In this document: positions 26,410 to 34,825 of the stretch, piece after piece
Position numbering within the stretch: the stretch's first letter is position 1
Layout of the letters: each line of letters opens with the position of its first letter
Origin: Parabacteroides goldsteinii DSM 19448 = WAL 12034
Lineage (GTDB): Bacteria; Bacteroidota; Bacteroidia; Bacteroidales; Tannerellaceae
Length of the DNA stretch: 64,000 nt
Direction of reading: 5' to 3'
Assembly (NCBI RefSeq): GCF_000969835.1
Contig: NZ_KQ033913.1
Coordinates: 1,689,716-1,753,715, forward strand
Program-made: the position numbers and the translations under genes
Notes under the pieces: model-generated
Seen by the model: only the letters and a program-made list of their open reading frames with translations
Told to the model about the DNA's origin: nothing
The model's database searches: none

Positions 26410-28164
26410 TTAATTCTCCAGATAGACTTTCACACCGTCCGGAGCCTTTACTTCGCTTTTCACTTTACCGTCCGCTCCTTTTTCGTGACGGATCGTTATT
26501 ACACCCTGCGGAGTCGGGAAAGTTCCTTCCACCCATTTTAAATCGCCCAGATGCGGGGTGATACGGACTGCGCGGCATCCCGGTTCCACCACCTGAACCC
26601 CCAATACATATTCACTCAGCCATGATGTCGGACCGGAAGCCCAGCCATGACACAAACTATGACGGAAACCTTTATAGCAATAATCACCATAATCACCGTG
26701 AATATCCTTTTTCCCTTCGGGCACAAGTTCGTCGATACGTGCTGCATTCGGAAGCCAGTCCATATTGAAATCTTCCCAGAACGTAGTAGCACCCAGGTCG
26801 ATCATCGCTCCCCAATACTGGCGGATCACATCGATCGCTCCCTGATAATTCCCGGCAGCAGCCATTGCACGCAACATATAATATCCGTAGAAAGTAGAGA
26901 ATCCACGTGCCCCACCTACTGACAGATATTTACTGTTTGCCTCTTCCGGTTTCATCAAACCAGCCAGGGCCAATAAAGCCGCACCCTGTTTTGAGCCCGG
27001 AGCATCCGGTGCTATTTTAGATTTCAACAAAGGCTTGATCACCTTCGGAGCCGCCTTTTCCATTTTCTTCGCCGTTTCACGACATTGGGATGCCAACACA
27101 TCGTCACCAAGTGTTGTACATAATTCATCGCCTGCCCTCATAGCCATCAGAACCAGCGATTGCAGACCGGCATCGATCGCCACCTGATTCTCACTTGACG
27201 GCCAGTCCATGAAACGCCATCCATCCAGTTTCTCACGTCCGTCTGCATCCACTTTAGAAATCAGGAGGCGCAGAAGGTCGCTCATATAAGTTTGCTGCTC
27301 TTTCAGGTAAGCCACATCTCCATGGTGATAATACCAGTCACGCTGGATCAGCAACCACCAGATCGAATAGGCGCTGATGCCATTCATCCAAGCGGGAAGA
27401 GGCGTTACATCACGGATCAAGTCAAGGCTCTTTGGGACGACTTCGTTATAACCGAAAACAGTATTTACGGTCATCACTTCCGGATGCATATCACCCAACC
27501 AGACCAGACGATCACGCTTAATACCGTCCCAGAGATATTCCTGCATATTCAAATGAACCGTATAAGCACCGGTCTGCCAGATTTTATTCAGCCGTTCGTC
27601 ACTACTTCGGAAAGAACCTTTGTACGGGATATCACGGAATGTAGAAATAGCACGGATTTCTTTCAAGGAAACTTCCGTAGAATCGCTCATCAGGTCTATA
27701 CGGGCAAAACGGAAACCTGAATTACCGACTTCCAGCACACCCAACCAGGGCAATGTGACAACAAAATCACGTATTGCATGGTCATTACTGGCCCCGTTCT
27801 TCCCATCAATTTCACACATGGCTTCACTGACGGATTCTCCGAAACGGACACGCATCTTTATAGGGCTTTTATTGGAAAAAGCACCGGTCACAATCTGAAT
27901 GCCTCCCTGAAGTTCTTTCCCGAAATCAAACAAAAGGGCCGGATGCTCTTCTGACGTACTGGTCATCTTGCAAAGAGCACGATCTGTTAATTCTGCCTGT
28001 CCGTTACCCGGCAGGAGCAGTTTATCGCCATCTTTTATCAATTCGCTATGTTGTTGCCAGACAATACGCGTCGGGGAAAGATATTCGCGTACCCGGCTGT
28101 CGCGTTGCTGGGCCAGTACCGGCAGGGAACATAAAAGAGTAAGAAGTATAAGTATCTTTTTCAT
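26410..28164 (-). CDS. Secreted alpha-L-rhamnosidase-like (six-hairpin, GH78-related)
   Basis: This 584-aa protein has a signal peptide (MKKILILLTLLCSLPVLAQ), a short beta-sandwich N-terminal part (to about residue 175), then an (alpha/alpha)6 barrel with the motif WDGIKRDRLVWLGDMHPE, which is the GH78-type catalytic loop. The C-terminal region (GHASGPTSWLSEYVLGVQVVEPGC, ITPHLGDLKWVEGTFPTPQG) matches the Bac_rhamnosid_C beta domain. It lacks the extra N-terminal domains of larger GH78 enzymes. It lies just upstream of the other rhamnosidase in the same direction, so the pair is probably co-transcribed. Activity on rhamnose is inferred from fold and neighbours. Confidence 0.82.
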   Translation of the reverse strand: MKKILILLTLLCSLPVLAQQRDSRVREYLSPTRIVWQQHSELIKDGDKLLLPGNGQAELTDRALCKMTSTSEEHPALLFDFGKELQGGIQIVTGAFSNKSPIKMRVRFGESVSEAMCEIDGKNGASNDHAIRDFVVTLPWLGVLEVGNSGFRFARIDLMSDSTEVSLKEIRAISTFRDIPYKGSFRSSDERLNKIWQTGAYTVHLNMQEYLWDGIKRDRLVWLGDMHPEVMTVNTVFGYNEVVPKSLDLIRDVTPLPAWMNGISAYSIWWLLIQRDWYYHHGDVAYLKEQQTYMSDLLRLLISKVDADGREKLDGWRFMDWPSSENQVAIDAGLQSLVLMAMRAGDELCTTLGDDVLASQCRETAKKMEKAAPKVIKPLLKSKIAPDAPGSKQGAALLALAGLMKPEEANSKYLSVGGARGFSTFYGYYMLRAMAAAGNYQGAIDVIRQYWGAMIDLGATTFWEDFNMDWLPNAARIDELVPEGKKDIHGDYGDYCYKGFRHSLCHGWASGPTSWLSEYVLGVQVVEPGCRAVRITPHLGDLKWVEGTFPTPQGVITIRHEKGADGKVKSEVKAPDGVKVYLEN

Positions 28165-28221
28165 GGTATTATCAATAATGAATCAATTTGCTTCTATGGA
28201 CAGGTTTAGTTATTATCAGAT

Positions 28222-28346
28222 ATGAGCTATCTTGTCCCCGTGCTTGACACGGGGCCGCAGAAGAACCAGCAATATCAAAAGATACATATAGGATACGGTC
28301 TGTGCCTTTGCGATCCCGTATCAAACACGGGAACGGGATAGCTCAT
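28222..28346. repeat. REP-like palindromic repeat, copy 1 (125 bp)
   Basis: Ends are perfect 10-bp inverted repeats (ATGAGCTATC / GATAGCTCAT). Inside are two hairpins, CCCCGTG-CTTGA-CACGGGG (28236-28254) and a diverged CCCGTA...CACGGGA at about 28315-28332. The reverse complement of 60748-60867 matches nearly all of it. It lies between rhaD and the rhamnosidase genes. Confidence 0.85.
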
Positions 28347-28381
28347 TTCTTTCTAATTTTGAACCTCACACGCTACAGGAA

Positions 28382-29182
28382 CTACAACCCAAAAGCAGGA
28401 ACCAGATCATCCAACTGCTGGTCGGTCATTCCTGCCGGTTCATAGCCGGCCATGCGGGCACTCAGATAGATTTGAGCAGATTTTGCCAAGGTGTCGATTG
28501 CGTCAAAACATTCGATCAGATCTTCACCGACCGCCAGGATTCCATGTTTTTCCCAGAATACAACATCATGTTTTTCCAGTTGTTTGATCGTAGCATGCGC
28601 CAGTTCGATCGTTCCCGGTATTTCATAAGGGACAATACCGACACCTTTCGGTACGATGATACGGCATTCGGGGATCATGCCCCATAACGTCCGGGTGATC
28701 ACCTGCGAATCGAGGAATGGTTTACAATGCGTCATACCGATCAGTTCTGTCGGATGCGTATGCAAAACGACCTTGTTATCACGTCCCAACGAACGGAGAT
28801 AATTGTGCATCATCAGGTGAGACGGCAGTTCGGATGTCGGGGCGACAGGTTGTTCGGCAATGATCTCATAGCTTTTTCCGTCCGGTGCTATCCGGATCAG
28901 CGAACCATTTGCGAACGGGTCCTGTGCGACATACCGCATCCGTTTGCCTGTCCCGGTCACATAAAATACATGTCCTCCAAGGGCGGTCATCGCTTCCTGC
29001 AACTGAATAGCAGGAGCAAGTGCCGGCAATGCCATTTCTTCCGGTGTCAGTAAACCGGTTAGATTAACAGATATATTTCCTCCATTTCTTTCGGCCCATC
29101 CTTTTGTCCAGAGATAGCCAGCCACCTCAGCGATACGGCCAATTTCAGCCATCAAAAGGCTGTTGTTTCCAATTGTTGTCAT
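28382..29182 (-). CDS. rhaD: Rhamnulose-1-phosphate aldolase
   Basis: This 266-aa class II aldolase/adducin-fold protein cleaves L-rhamnulose 1-phosphate to DHAP and L-lactaldehyde. Zinc-binding histidines are in VVLHTHPTELIGMTH and in the later WEKHGILAVGEDLIECFD; the N-terminal GYLWTKGWAERNGGNISVNL and FYVTGTGKRMR are the phosphate-binding part. Length matches the family. It follows rhaT by 43 bp on the same strand, and a palindromic repeat separates it from the rhamnosidase genes downstream. It is cytoplasmic. Confidence 0.94.
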   Translation of the reverse strand: MTTIGNNSLLMAEIGRIAEVAGYLWTKGWAERNGGNISVNLTGLLTPEEMALPALAPAIQLQEAMTALGGHVFYVTGTGKRMRYVAQDPFANGSLIRIAPDGKSYEIIAEQPVAPTSELPSHLMMHNYLRSLGRDNKVVLHTHPTELIGMTHCKPFLDSQVITRTLWGMIPECRIIVPKGVGIVPYEIPGTIELAHATIKQLEKHDVVFWEKHGILAVGEDLIECFDAIDTLAKSAQIYLSARMAGYEPAGMTDQQLDDLVPAFGL

Positions 29183-29225
29183 TTTTTTTCTATATTAATT
29201 GCTTCGGGTATTCCCGAAAAGTCAT

Positions 29226-30248
29226 CTATAAACTCGGTAACAGCAAAGAGAATATCAGTATTCCCATACCGGTAATTAATACGATAATCGTTTTCCTGCT
29301 AACGCCTTTCCATTCATTCAATATGATTCCCCAAACATTACTGAATATGACATTCAGCGACATCAGGATACTCCATGAAAAGGCAAGCATTACCGGAGAG
29401 TCAGAAAAATAGCTCTTTCCCATGCCCAATCCAAAGAACTGTGAATACCAAAGTACTCCTGCCAGCGCACAAAATAAAACATTATTCAATAATATCTTAC
29501 CCGGAACGGAGAAATAATCTTTCCCCGTTTTATTTTTTATATTCTGAAAGATACAATAGGCTGCATTCGTCAGGAAGCCACCCATTGTTACCAACAGGAT
29601 CACCGGATTCAAAGCAAACAAATCGCTTGCACCGGAGGCTTTCGCTTTTTCCAGTATCGGAGTTCCGGATTCAAGGCCCAGATTAAAACAGGCACTCATC
29701 ACACCCGCCAACAATGCAACCAGCAAACCTTTCGTCAGGGCAAAGTCTTTCACAGCCGCTTTCTTTTCCTCGTCCGTCATGTTGCGGGCACGCAGACTAC
29801 CGGCATAACCGATCACTGCGATACCAGCCAACGTTACGCAAACACCCAGCAAAAGGATCAGTCCGTCGCCATGAAACAAATCCGTCCCCCCGAATACTGC
29901 CGGAAAAAGCGTACCGAATCCGGCACAGGTACCAAGAGCGATACTCTGCCCCAGGGCTATTCCCAGATAACGCATGCTAAGACCGAATGTCAGACCTCCC
30001 ACGCCCCACAGCATTCCGTAGATTACAGCGCCGGTACTTCCACCGGCACTCCAGAGTTCAGTCAGGCTATTTCCTTCCGGAATAGCGAGTTGTGCGCCCA
30101 GATAAGGAAAAACGAGCCAGGCAAAAATACCCTGGATCAGCCAGAAGCTCTCCCAACTCCAGTTTTTCACCTTATTGATCGGCACGTAGGAACTGCTTTG
30201 CCCCAGACTGCCGATGGCGATAATCAGTAAGCCTATCAGTATATTCAT
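29226..30248 (-). CDS. rhaT: L-rhamnose/proton symporter
   Basis: This 340-aa protein has 10 predicted membrane helices in the drug/metabolite-transporter-like RhaT layout. It starts with MNILIGLLIIAIGSLGQSSSYVPINKVKNWSWE and contains GMLWGVGGLTFGLSMRYLGIALGQ and the late ILMSLNVIFSNVWGIILNEWKG segment typical of RhaT. It imports L-rhamnose using the proton gradient. Its ATG overlaps the stop of rhaA (ATGA), so translation is coupled. Confidence 0.93.
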   Translation of the reverse strand: MNILIGLLIIAIGSLGQSSSYVPINKVKNWSWESFWLIQGIFAWLVFPYLGAQLAIPEGNSLTELWSAGGSTGAVIYGMLWGVGGLTFGLSMRYLGIALGQSIALGTCAGFGTLFPAVFGGTDLFHGDGLILLLGVCVTLAGIAVIGYAGSLRARNMTDEEKKAAVKDFALTKGLLVALLAGVMSACFNLGLESGTPILEKAKASGASDLFALNPVILLVTMGGFLTNAAYCIFQNIKNKTGKDYFSVPGKILLNNVLFCALAGVLWYSQFFGLGMGKSYFSDSPVMLAFSWSILMSLNVIFSNVWGIILNEWKGVSRKTIIVLITGMGILIFSLLLPSL

Positions 30249-31504
30249 TTGCGCTTGCTTGTTACTTCCGCTTCATATTTTTCTATTTCTGCAATGTAAT
30301 CTTCCCCTACAGGAACATTATTTTTCAAACAGTACATATCCCATACGGCAGTCCACGGAAGACTTTTCAATTCTTCCTGTAATGCCAGGCGCTGGAACAG
30401 TTTATCTTCCGATTCATATTGCTGCAAAGTAGCAGACGGTTCAAGCAAGGCTTGCAGGAACGCTTTCAGTGTGGCACGGCAACCGATCACATAAGCTCCG
30501 ATGCGGTTGATCGTAGCATCGAAATAATCCAGTCCGATATGTACACGATCCAATGCATTGCAACGGATGATCTCACGGGAAAGGTCCAGCAGGTCATCGC
30601 TCAATACAACCACATGGTCGCTGTCCCAACGGATCGGACGGCTCACATGAAGCATGATCTCAGGAGTGAACAACAGCATGGAAGAGATCTTATCGGCAAT
30701 ACTTTCCGTCAGATGGAAATGTCCGGTATCCAGCGTTACGATTTTATTATTCTTAGCCCCATATCCCAGATAGAAATCGTAAGAACCGACCGTATAGCTT
30801 TCCAGTCCGATACCGAACAATTTAGCTTCGATGCAATCCTTCATGTTCTTATACTCCGTTGCAAAGATTTCGTCCAGCGAATCTTTCAGCAACTGGCGGT
30901 ATTTGATGCGGCTTGCCGGCACTTCCTTGGAACCATCATGTATCCAGAGGTTCATCATACAAGGATCGTTCTGGTAAACACCCATCGCCTCACTGATCGC
31001 ACGGCAGCGTTTCGTATGTTCGATCCAGAAGTTACGGATCGAATCATCCGGATTAGCCAACGTCAGGTTTCCGCTTTTAGGATGTGAGAAAGAAGTGGAG
31101 TTGAAATCGAGTTTCATATTGTTCTCTTTCCCCCACTCCATCCAACTTTGGAAATGGGCAGGTTCCACTTCATCGCGGTCCACTTTCTTTCCTCCGAAAT
31201 CGCCATAGATTTCATGCAGGTTCAAGCGATGAGTTCCCGGGATAAAAGAGTTTGCTGTCAGGATATCGGCGCGAACTTCATCTATATTACGCGCTTTGCC
31301 CGGATAATTACCGGTCACCTGTATGCCGCCCGAAAGCGAGCCGTCCGGATTCTCGAATCCCGTCACGTCATCTGCCTGCCAGCAATGGAGTGAAAGACTG
31401 ATTTTCTGCAACTTTTCAAGTGCACTGTTTACATCAACGTTTACAGCAGCAAAACGTTCGGCTGCCAAATCAAATGCTTCTTTTACTTTCTTTTCAGTAT
31501 TCAT
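30245..31504 (-). CDS. rhaA: L-rhamnose isomerase
   Basis: This 419-aa protein converts L-rhamnose to L-rhamnulose in the cytoplasm. It has the (beta/alpha)8 barrel with the metal-binding region TLDTGHFHLTESIADKIS, followed by HVSRPIRWDSDHVVVLSDDLLDL, whose His and Asp residues bind Mn2+. The N-terminal LSLHCWQADDVTGFENPDG and the NNMKLDFNSTSFSHPKS segments are family hallmarks. The length equals that of E. coli RhaA. It overlaps rhaT by 4 bp and lies 205 bp after rhaB, with a palindromic repeat in the gap. Confidence 0.95.
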   Translation of the reverse strand: MNTEKKVKEAFDLAAERFAAVNVDVNSALEKLQKISLSLHCWQADDVTGFENPDGSLSGGIQVTGNYPGKARNIDEVRADILTANSFIPGTHRLNLHEIYGDFGGKKVDRDEVEPAHFQSWMEWGKENNMKLDFNSTSFSHPKSGNLTLANPDDSIRNFWIEHTKRCRAISEAMGVYQNDPCMMNLWIHDGSKEVPASRIKYRQLLKDSLDEIFATEYKNMKDCIEAKLFGIGLESYTVGSYDFYLGYGAKNNKIVTLDTGHFHLTESIADKISSMLLFTPEIMLHVSRPIRWDSDHVVVLSDDLLDLSREIIRCNALDRVHIGLDYFDATINRIGAYVIGCRATLKAFLQALLEPSATLQQYESEDKLFQRLALQEELKSLPWTAVWDMYCLKNNVPVGEDYIAEIEKYEAEVTSKRK

Positions 31505-31561
31505 GGTATGCTTTTTAATTATTGATATTGTTAATACTTTATTTTACTCCAAATATATAAA

Positions 31562-31670
31562 AGCCCTTGTCCCCGCACCCGATGCGGGGACGCATAAAAA
31601 CAGGCCTGATCGATTCGATATTCATATGACTGGTTCTCATGCGATCCCGCGTCAAGCGCGGGAACAAGCT
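31562..31670. repeat. REP-like palindromic repeat, diverged copy 2 (about 109 bp)
   Basis: It has the same plan as the copies at 28.2 and 60.8 kb: a left hairpin around CCCCGCACCCGATGCGGGG and a right hairpin CCCGCGTCAAGCGCGGG preceded by GCGAT. The outer ends AGCCCTTGT and AACAAGCT pair imperfectly. It lies in the rhaB-rhaA gap. The core and ends differ from the other two, so it is an older or distinct subfamily member. Confidence 0.7.
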
Positions 31671-31709
31671 GACTTTTACTATCACACTGGTCTTTATTTA
31701 TCTTAATTA

Positions 31710-33185
31710 TTATCGTTTTACAACCTGTAAATACCGGTCGTAAACATCTTTCCAAACAGTCTCATCCTGCGGCAGGAATGTTTCGGTCTGAATAGAATCA
31801 GCTATCAACTGCCTCATTTCCCAACGGGTGGAGACGATACCGGCAGACCGTGCCTGTACCATACCATTCCCGATCGCCGTTGCTTCCGAAGGGCCGGCAA
31901 TCACCGGCATGCCGATCGCATTCGCCGTAAACTGATTCAGCAGGTTATTTTTCGAACCTCCGCCAATCACATGCAACCGATCGATCAGGAAAGGCGCCAT
32001 TCCCTTCAACATCCGGATCACCTCATTATAACGGAGCGCAAGACTCTCGAAGATGCAACGGATAAAATCGGCATCCGTTTCAGGAACAGGCTGCCCTGTC
32101 TCCTCACAATAACCGGCAATAGCCTTTGTCATACACGTCGGATTAGCAAAACGGGGATCGTCCGGATCGACGAAGCGTACAAAGGGAACAGCCTGCCCAG
32201 CCAGCTCCACGATTTCAGAATAAGCATAAGCACGCCCGGCCTTCTCCCACTCTTTCCGGCATTGTTCCAATAACCACATGCCGGTAATATTTTTCAGGAA
32301 GCGGGTTGTTCCCTCGATACCGCCTTCGTTTGTAAAGTTATTCTTATAGGATTCTTCCGTTATGATCGGTTCTTCCGTTTCAATCCCCATCAAGCTCCAG
32401 GTCCCGCTACTCAGATAAGCAAAATGCTCATCCCTGGCCGGAACAGCAGCTACGGCAGAAGCCGTATCATGCCCCGCTACAGCAATAACGGGTATCTTGC
32501 CAATGCCGGTTTCCTCCGCCAGGGCATCCGTCAGTTCCCCGACAAGCGTTCCCGGCATCACCACCTGCCGCACGATAGACGGCGAAACTCCTGCTGCCTC
32601 CAGCAAAGAAGGTTCAAATTGTTTCGTAACAGGATTAAGCAACTGGGATGTGGAAGCATCCGTATATTCACACACCTTCTTGCCCGTTAACAGATAAGAC
32701 AATAAGTCAGGGATGAAAAGTATTTCTTCAGCATTTTTCAAAGGTGCAAAATCCTCCTTTCGGGCACGGAACAGCTGAAAGAGACTATTAAAGTTCATAA
32801 ACTGGATACCGGTCAGCCGGTAGACTTCCTCACGCGGCACCAGGCGGAAATATTCCTCCAATGCACCTTCCGTATACGGATCGCGGTACGCCCTGGGCAA
32901 CCCCAGTAAAGAACCATCCGAAGCCAGATAACCGAAATCGACTCCCCAGGTATCGATCCCGATCGAATCGACCGGGATATCTTCCCGGGCACAAAGGGAA
33001 AGACTTTTCTTCAGTTCCTCATACAGATTATATATGTTCCAATAATATTTCCCGTGCAATTCCAACAGGTTATTAGGGAAGCGGTGAAGTTCCCGCATTT
33101 CAAATTTGCCATTCATTAATGACACCAAAACGGCTCTCCCGCTTGTGGCTCCTATGTCAAATGCTAAAAAGTTATGTTTCTTCAT
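31710..33185 (-). CDS. rhaB: Rhamnulokinase
   Basis: This 491-aa FGGY-family kinase phosphorylates L-rhamnulose. The N-terminal phosphate-1 loop is FDIGATSGRAVLVSL, the substrate region is IDTWGVDFGYL, the second ATP-domain signature is YLSSGTWSLMGIETEEP, and the adenosine loop is HVIGGGSKNNLLNQFTANA. It is the promoter-proximal rha gene and diverges from the AraC-type regulator, with a 95-bp gap that must hold both control regions. A TAACTTTG at 33194-33201 on this strand fits a -7 box but would leave almost no leader. Confidence 0.94.
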   Translation of the reverse strand: MKKHNFLAFDIGATSGRAVLVSLMNGKFEMRELHRFPNNLLELHGKYYWNIYNLYEELKKSLSLCAREDIPVDSIGIDTWGVDFGYLASDGSLLGLPRAYRDPYTEGALEEYFRLVPREEVYRLTGIQFMNFNSLFQLFRARKEDFAPLKNAEEILFIPDLLSYLLTGKKVCEYTDASTSQLLNPVTKQFEPSLLEAAGVSPSIVRQVVMPGTLVGELTDALAEETGIGKIPVIAVAGHDTASAVAAVPARDEHFAYLSSGTWSLMGIETEEPIITEESYKNNFTNEGGIEGTTRFLKNITGMWLLEQCRKEWEKAGRAYAYSEIVELAGQAVPFVRFVDPDDPRFANPTCMTKAIAGYCEETGQPVPETDADFIRCIFESLALRYNEVIRMLKGMAPFLIDRLHVIGGGSKNNLLNQFTANAIGMPVIAGPSEATAIGNGMVQARSAGIVSTRWEMRQLIADSIQTETFLPQDETVWKDVYDRYLQVVKR

Positions 33186-33237
33186 GCCTGCAACAAAGTT
33201 ATTTGTTTTACAGAAGCAAAAGTAAAAGGTTATTTAC

Positions 33238-33245
33238 TATCTTTG
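33238..33245 (+). promoter_or_regulatory. Putative -7 element of the AraC-type regulator gene
   Basis: TATCTTTG matches TAnnTTTG and lies 35 bp before the ATG at 33281. A TTTG at 33202-33205 is 32 bp away, too far for the standard -33 box. The position rules out the upstream in-frame start at 33119. Confidence 0.45.
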
Positions 33246-33280
33246 CTTACGAAAATGATTTTAAACCTTTCAATTCTGAC

Positions 33281-34168
33281 ATGAATAAACACGCAAATAA
33301 TCAAATACGCTACCTGACTATCGGAGCGTCTGATGAAGACTGGGGGATTACGGTCACCACGATCGGATACCAATTCATTCCACCCCAAAGTCAATATCCG
33401 TTATCCGGTCATCCGGACAGTTATAACTTCAAACCGCAGACAGGACGTATCCTGAAGGAATACCAGCTTGTCTATATAACGAAGGGAAGCGGCTACTTCT
33501 CTTCCCAATCCTGCAAACAGCAAAAGATAGAAGCCGGCACCATGATCCTGCTTTTTCCAGGAGAATGGCACAGCTACTATCCGGACAAAGAGACCGGATG
33601 GGATGAATATTGGGTAGGATTCCGTGGAATACATATCGACAAACGAGTGGAAAAACGTTTCTTCACGAAAGAAGAGCCGCTTCATAGAATCGGTTTAAGT
33701 GCTACTATTGTAGGATTATATGAAGATATACTAAAGTTTGCCATGCAGGAAAAATCCGGATACCAGCAGATGATATCCAGTATCGTCCTTCATATAATGG
33801 GTACTGTTTATTATAAGAAAAAGAATGGTGCTTTTACTAATACATATGTAGTAGACAAAATCAACGAGGCCCGTATCCTGATGAAAGAGCAGGTGGAAAA
33901 CCCCGTGTCGCCGGAAGAGATCGCCTCGCAACTGGGACTGGGATACTCCTGGTTCCGCCGTATGTTCAAAGAATATACCGGCGTGTCTCCCGCTCAATAC
34001 CAGTTACAGCAAAAACTATTGAGGGCAAAAGAACTCCTTACGGGAAGTAACCTAAACATATCGGAGATTGCCTACAGCCTGAAGTTTGAAAATGCCGGCC
34101 AGTTCTCGACCTTCTTTAAAAAGAAAGAGGGCGTAACGCCCTCCGAGTTCAGGGAAAGAGCACATTAA
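33281..34168 (+). CDS. AraC family transcriptional regulator, likely rhamnose-responsive (RhaR/RhaS-like role)
   Basis: I take the ATG at 33281 (295 aa), because an upstream in-frame start at 33119 would overlap rhaB and lie before the -7 box. The N-terminal AraC-binding cupin holds YQLVYITKGSGYFSSQ and IEAGTMILLFPGEWHSYYPD. The C-terminal pair of helix-turn-helix motifs (about 195-295) has PVSPEEIASQLGLGYSWFRRMFKEYTGVSPAQY and the AraC signature LNISEIAYSLKFENAGQFSTFFKKKEGVTPSEFR. It is divergent from rhaB and probably activates the rha and rhamnosidase genes when rhamnose binds. The ligand is inferred from position. Confidence 0.88.
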   Translation: MNKHANNQIRYLTIGASDEDWGITVTTIGYQFIPPQSQYPLSGHPDSYNFKPQTGRILKEYQLVYITKGSGYFSSQSCKQQKIEAGTMILLFPGEWHSYYPDKETGWDEYWVGFRGIHIDKRVEKRFFTKEEPLHRIGLSATIVGLYEDILKFAMQEKSGYQQMISSIVLHIMGTVYYKKKNGAFTNTYVVDKINEARILMKEQVENPVSPEEIASQLGLGYSWFRRMFKEYTGVSPAQYQLQQKLLRAKELLTGSNLNISEIAYSLKFENAGQFSTFFKKKEGVTPSEFRERAH

Positions 34169-34237
34169 TACGGTTGTTGACGGTTGGACAGAAAACACCA
34201 AGAAGCAATTTACTCACTGAAACAGGAAACGAATAAT

Positions 34238-34693
34238 ATGAATACAATGGAGACAAACATCCTATTGACCCCCGAACAAATTCCTCCCTCCTACTGCCGT
34301 TGCTTCCAAAGCGACTGCCCGAAGTCGGACAGTTGCGCCCGTTTTCTCGCTGGGAAGCACCTCCCCGAAGGCTGGGTGACAGGGCCTGCCGTCTATCCCA
34401 CGGCCCGTCAAGGCGTCACCTGCGTGTGCTATAAGCAGACACGTATTATCCACGCCGCCTACGGTTTCCGTGCCCTCTTTGCCGAGGTGAAGAAGAAAGA
34501 CGATACGCCTCTGCGCGACCGTATCAAGACGTATTTGGGTGGAAACACCACCTACTACCGCTACCACAATGGCGAACGCCTTCTCACACCTGAGCAACAG
34601 GAATGGATCATCAACCTCTTCCGCCGGCACGGCTATACAGACGAGTTGCGCTTCGACGAGTATCGCGACCTCTACGATTTTATCCTTACCTGA
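34238..34693 (+). CDS. DUF6078 family protein, unknown function
   Basis: I take the ATG at 34238 (151 aa); a TTG at 34184 and an ATG at 34247 are alternatives. The N-terminal half has a Cys-rich block, YCRCFQSDCPKSDSCARFLAG, then a later CVCYK, which suggests a metal-binding site. The middle FRALFAEVKKKDDTPLRDR and the C-terminal EQQEWIINLFRRHGYTDELRFDEYRD look helical. I recognise this pattern from a Bacteroides family annotated only as DUF6078; no function is known to me. The gene is clearly GC-richer than its neighbours, and a hairpin-rich stretch follows its stop, both hinting at transfer. Confidence 0.7.
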   Translation: MNTMETNILLTPEQIPPSYCRCFQSDCPKSDSCARFLAGKHLPEGWVTGPAVYPTARQGVTCVCYKQTRIIHAAYGFRALFAEVKKKDDTPLRDRIKTYLGGNTTYYRYHNGERLLTPEQQEWIINLFRRHGYTDELRFDEYRDLYDFILT

Positions 34694-34773
34694 TTACCAC
34701 GGCGTGGTAGCGTCTCTTCCACGGATTGGAAGCCACACTACTACGCCTTGGAAGCGAGACTACCAAAGTGTGG
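34694..34773. repeat. Cluster of small perfect hairpins after the DUF6078 gene
   Basis: Three palindromes follow each other: TACCAC-GGC-GTGGTA (34695-34709), CTTCCA-CGGAT-TGGAAG (34716-34732) and CCACACT...AGTGTGG (34733-34739 with 34767-34773). In addition, CGTCTCTTCCA and TGGAAGCGAGAC are near-inverted copies. The stretch could be a terminator-like or recombination-prone repeat; no T-run is seen. Confidence 0.7.
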
Positions 34774-34825
34774 CAGGCTAGTTGGAAAAGCGAGAAGGGA
34801 TACATTATACATACTGGTTTGTATT

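Noticed and set aside
31710..33185. Generic FGGY sugar kinase such as xylulokinase or glycerol kinase
   Set aside because: Context with rhaA, rhaT and rhaD and the rhamnulokinase-like motifs make RhaB the better call.
33194..33201. Promoter -7 box (TAACTTTG) for rhaB
   Set aside because: Its transcript would start about 2 nt from the ATG, and no -33 box stands at 19-21 bp; kept only as a remark.
33119..33280. Longer start for the AraC-type regulator
   Set aside because: It overlaps the rhaB start and lies before the -7 box; the extra residues are not like the family.
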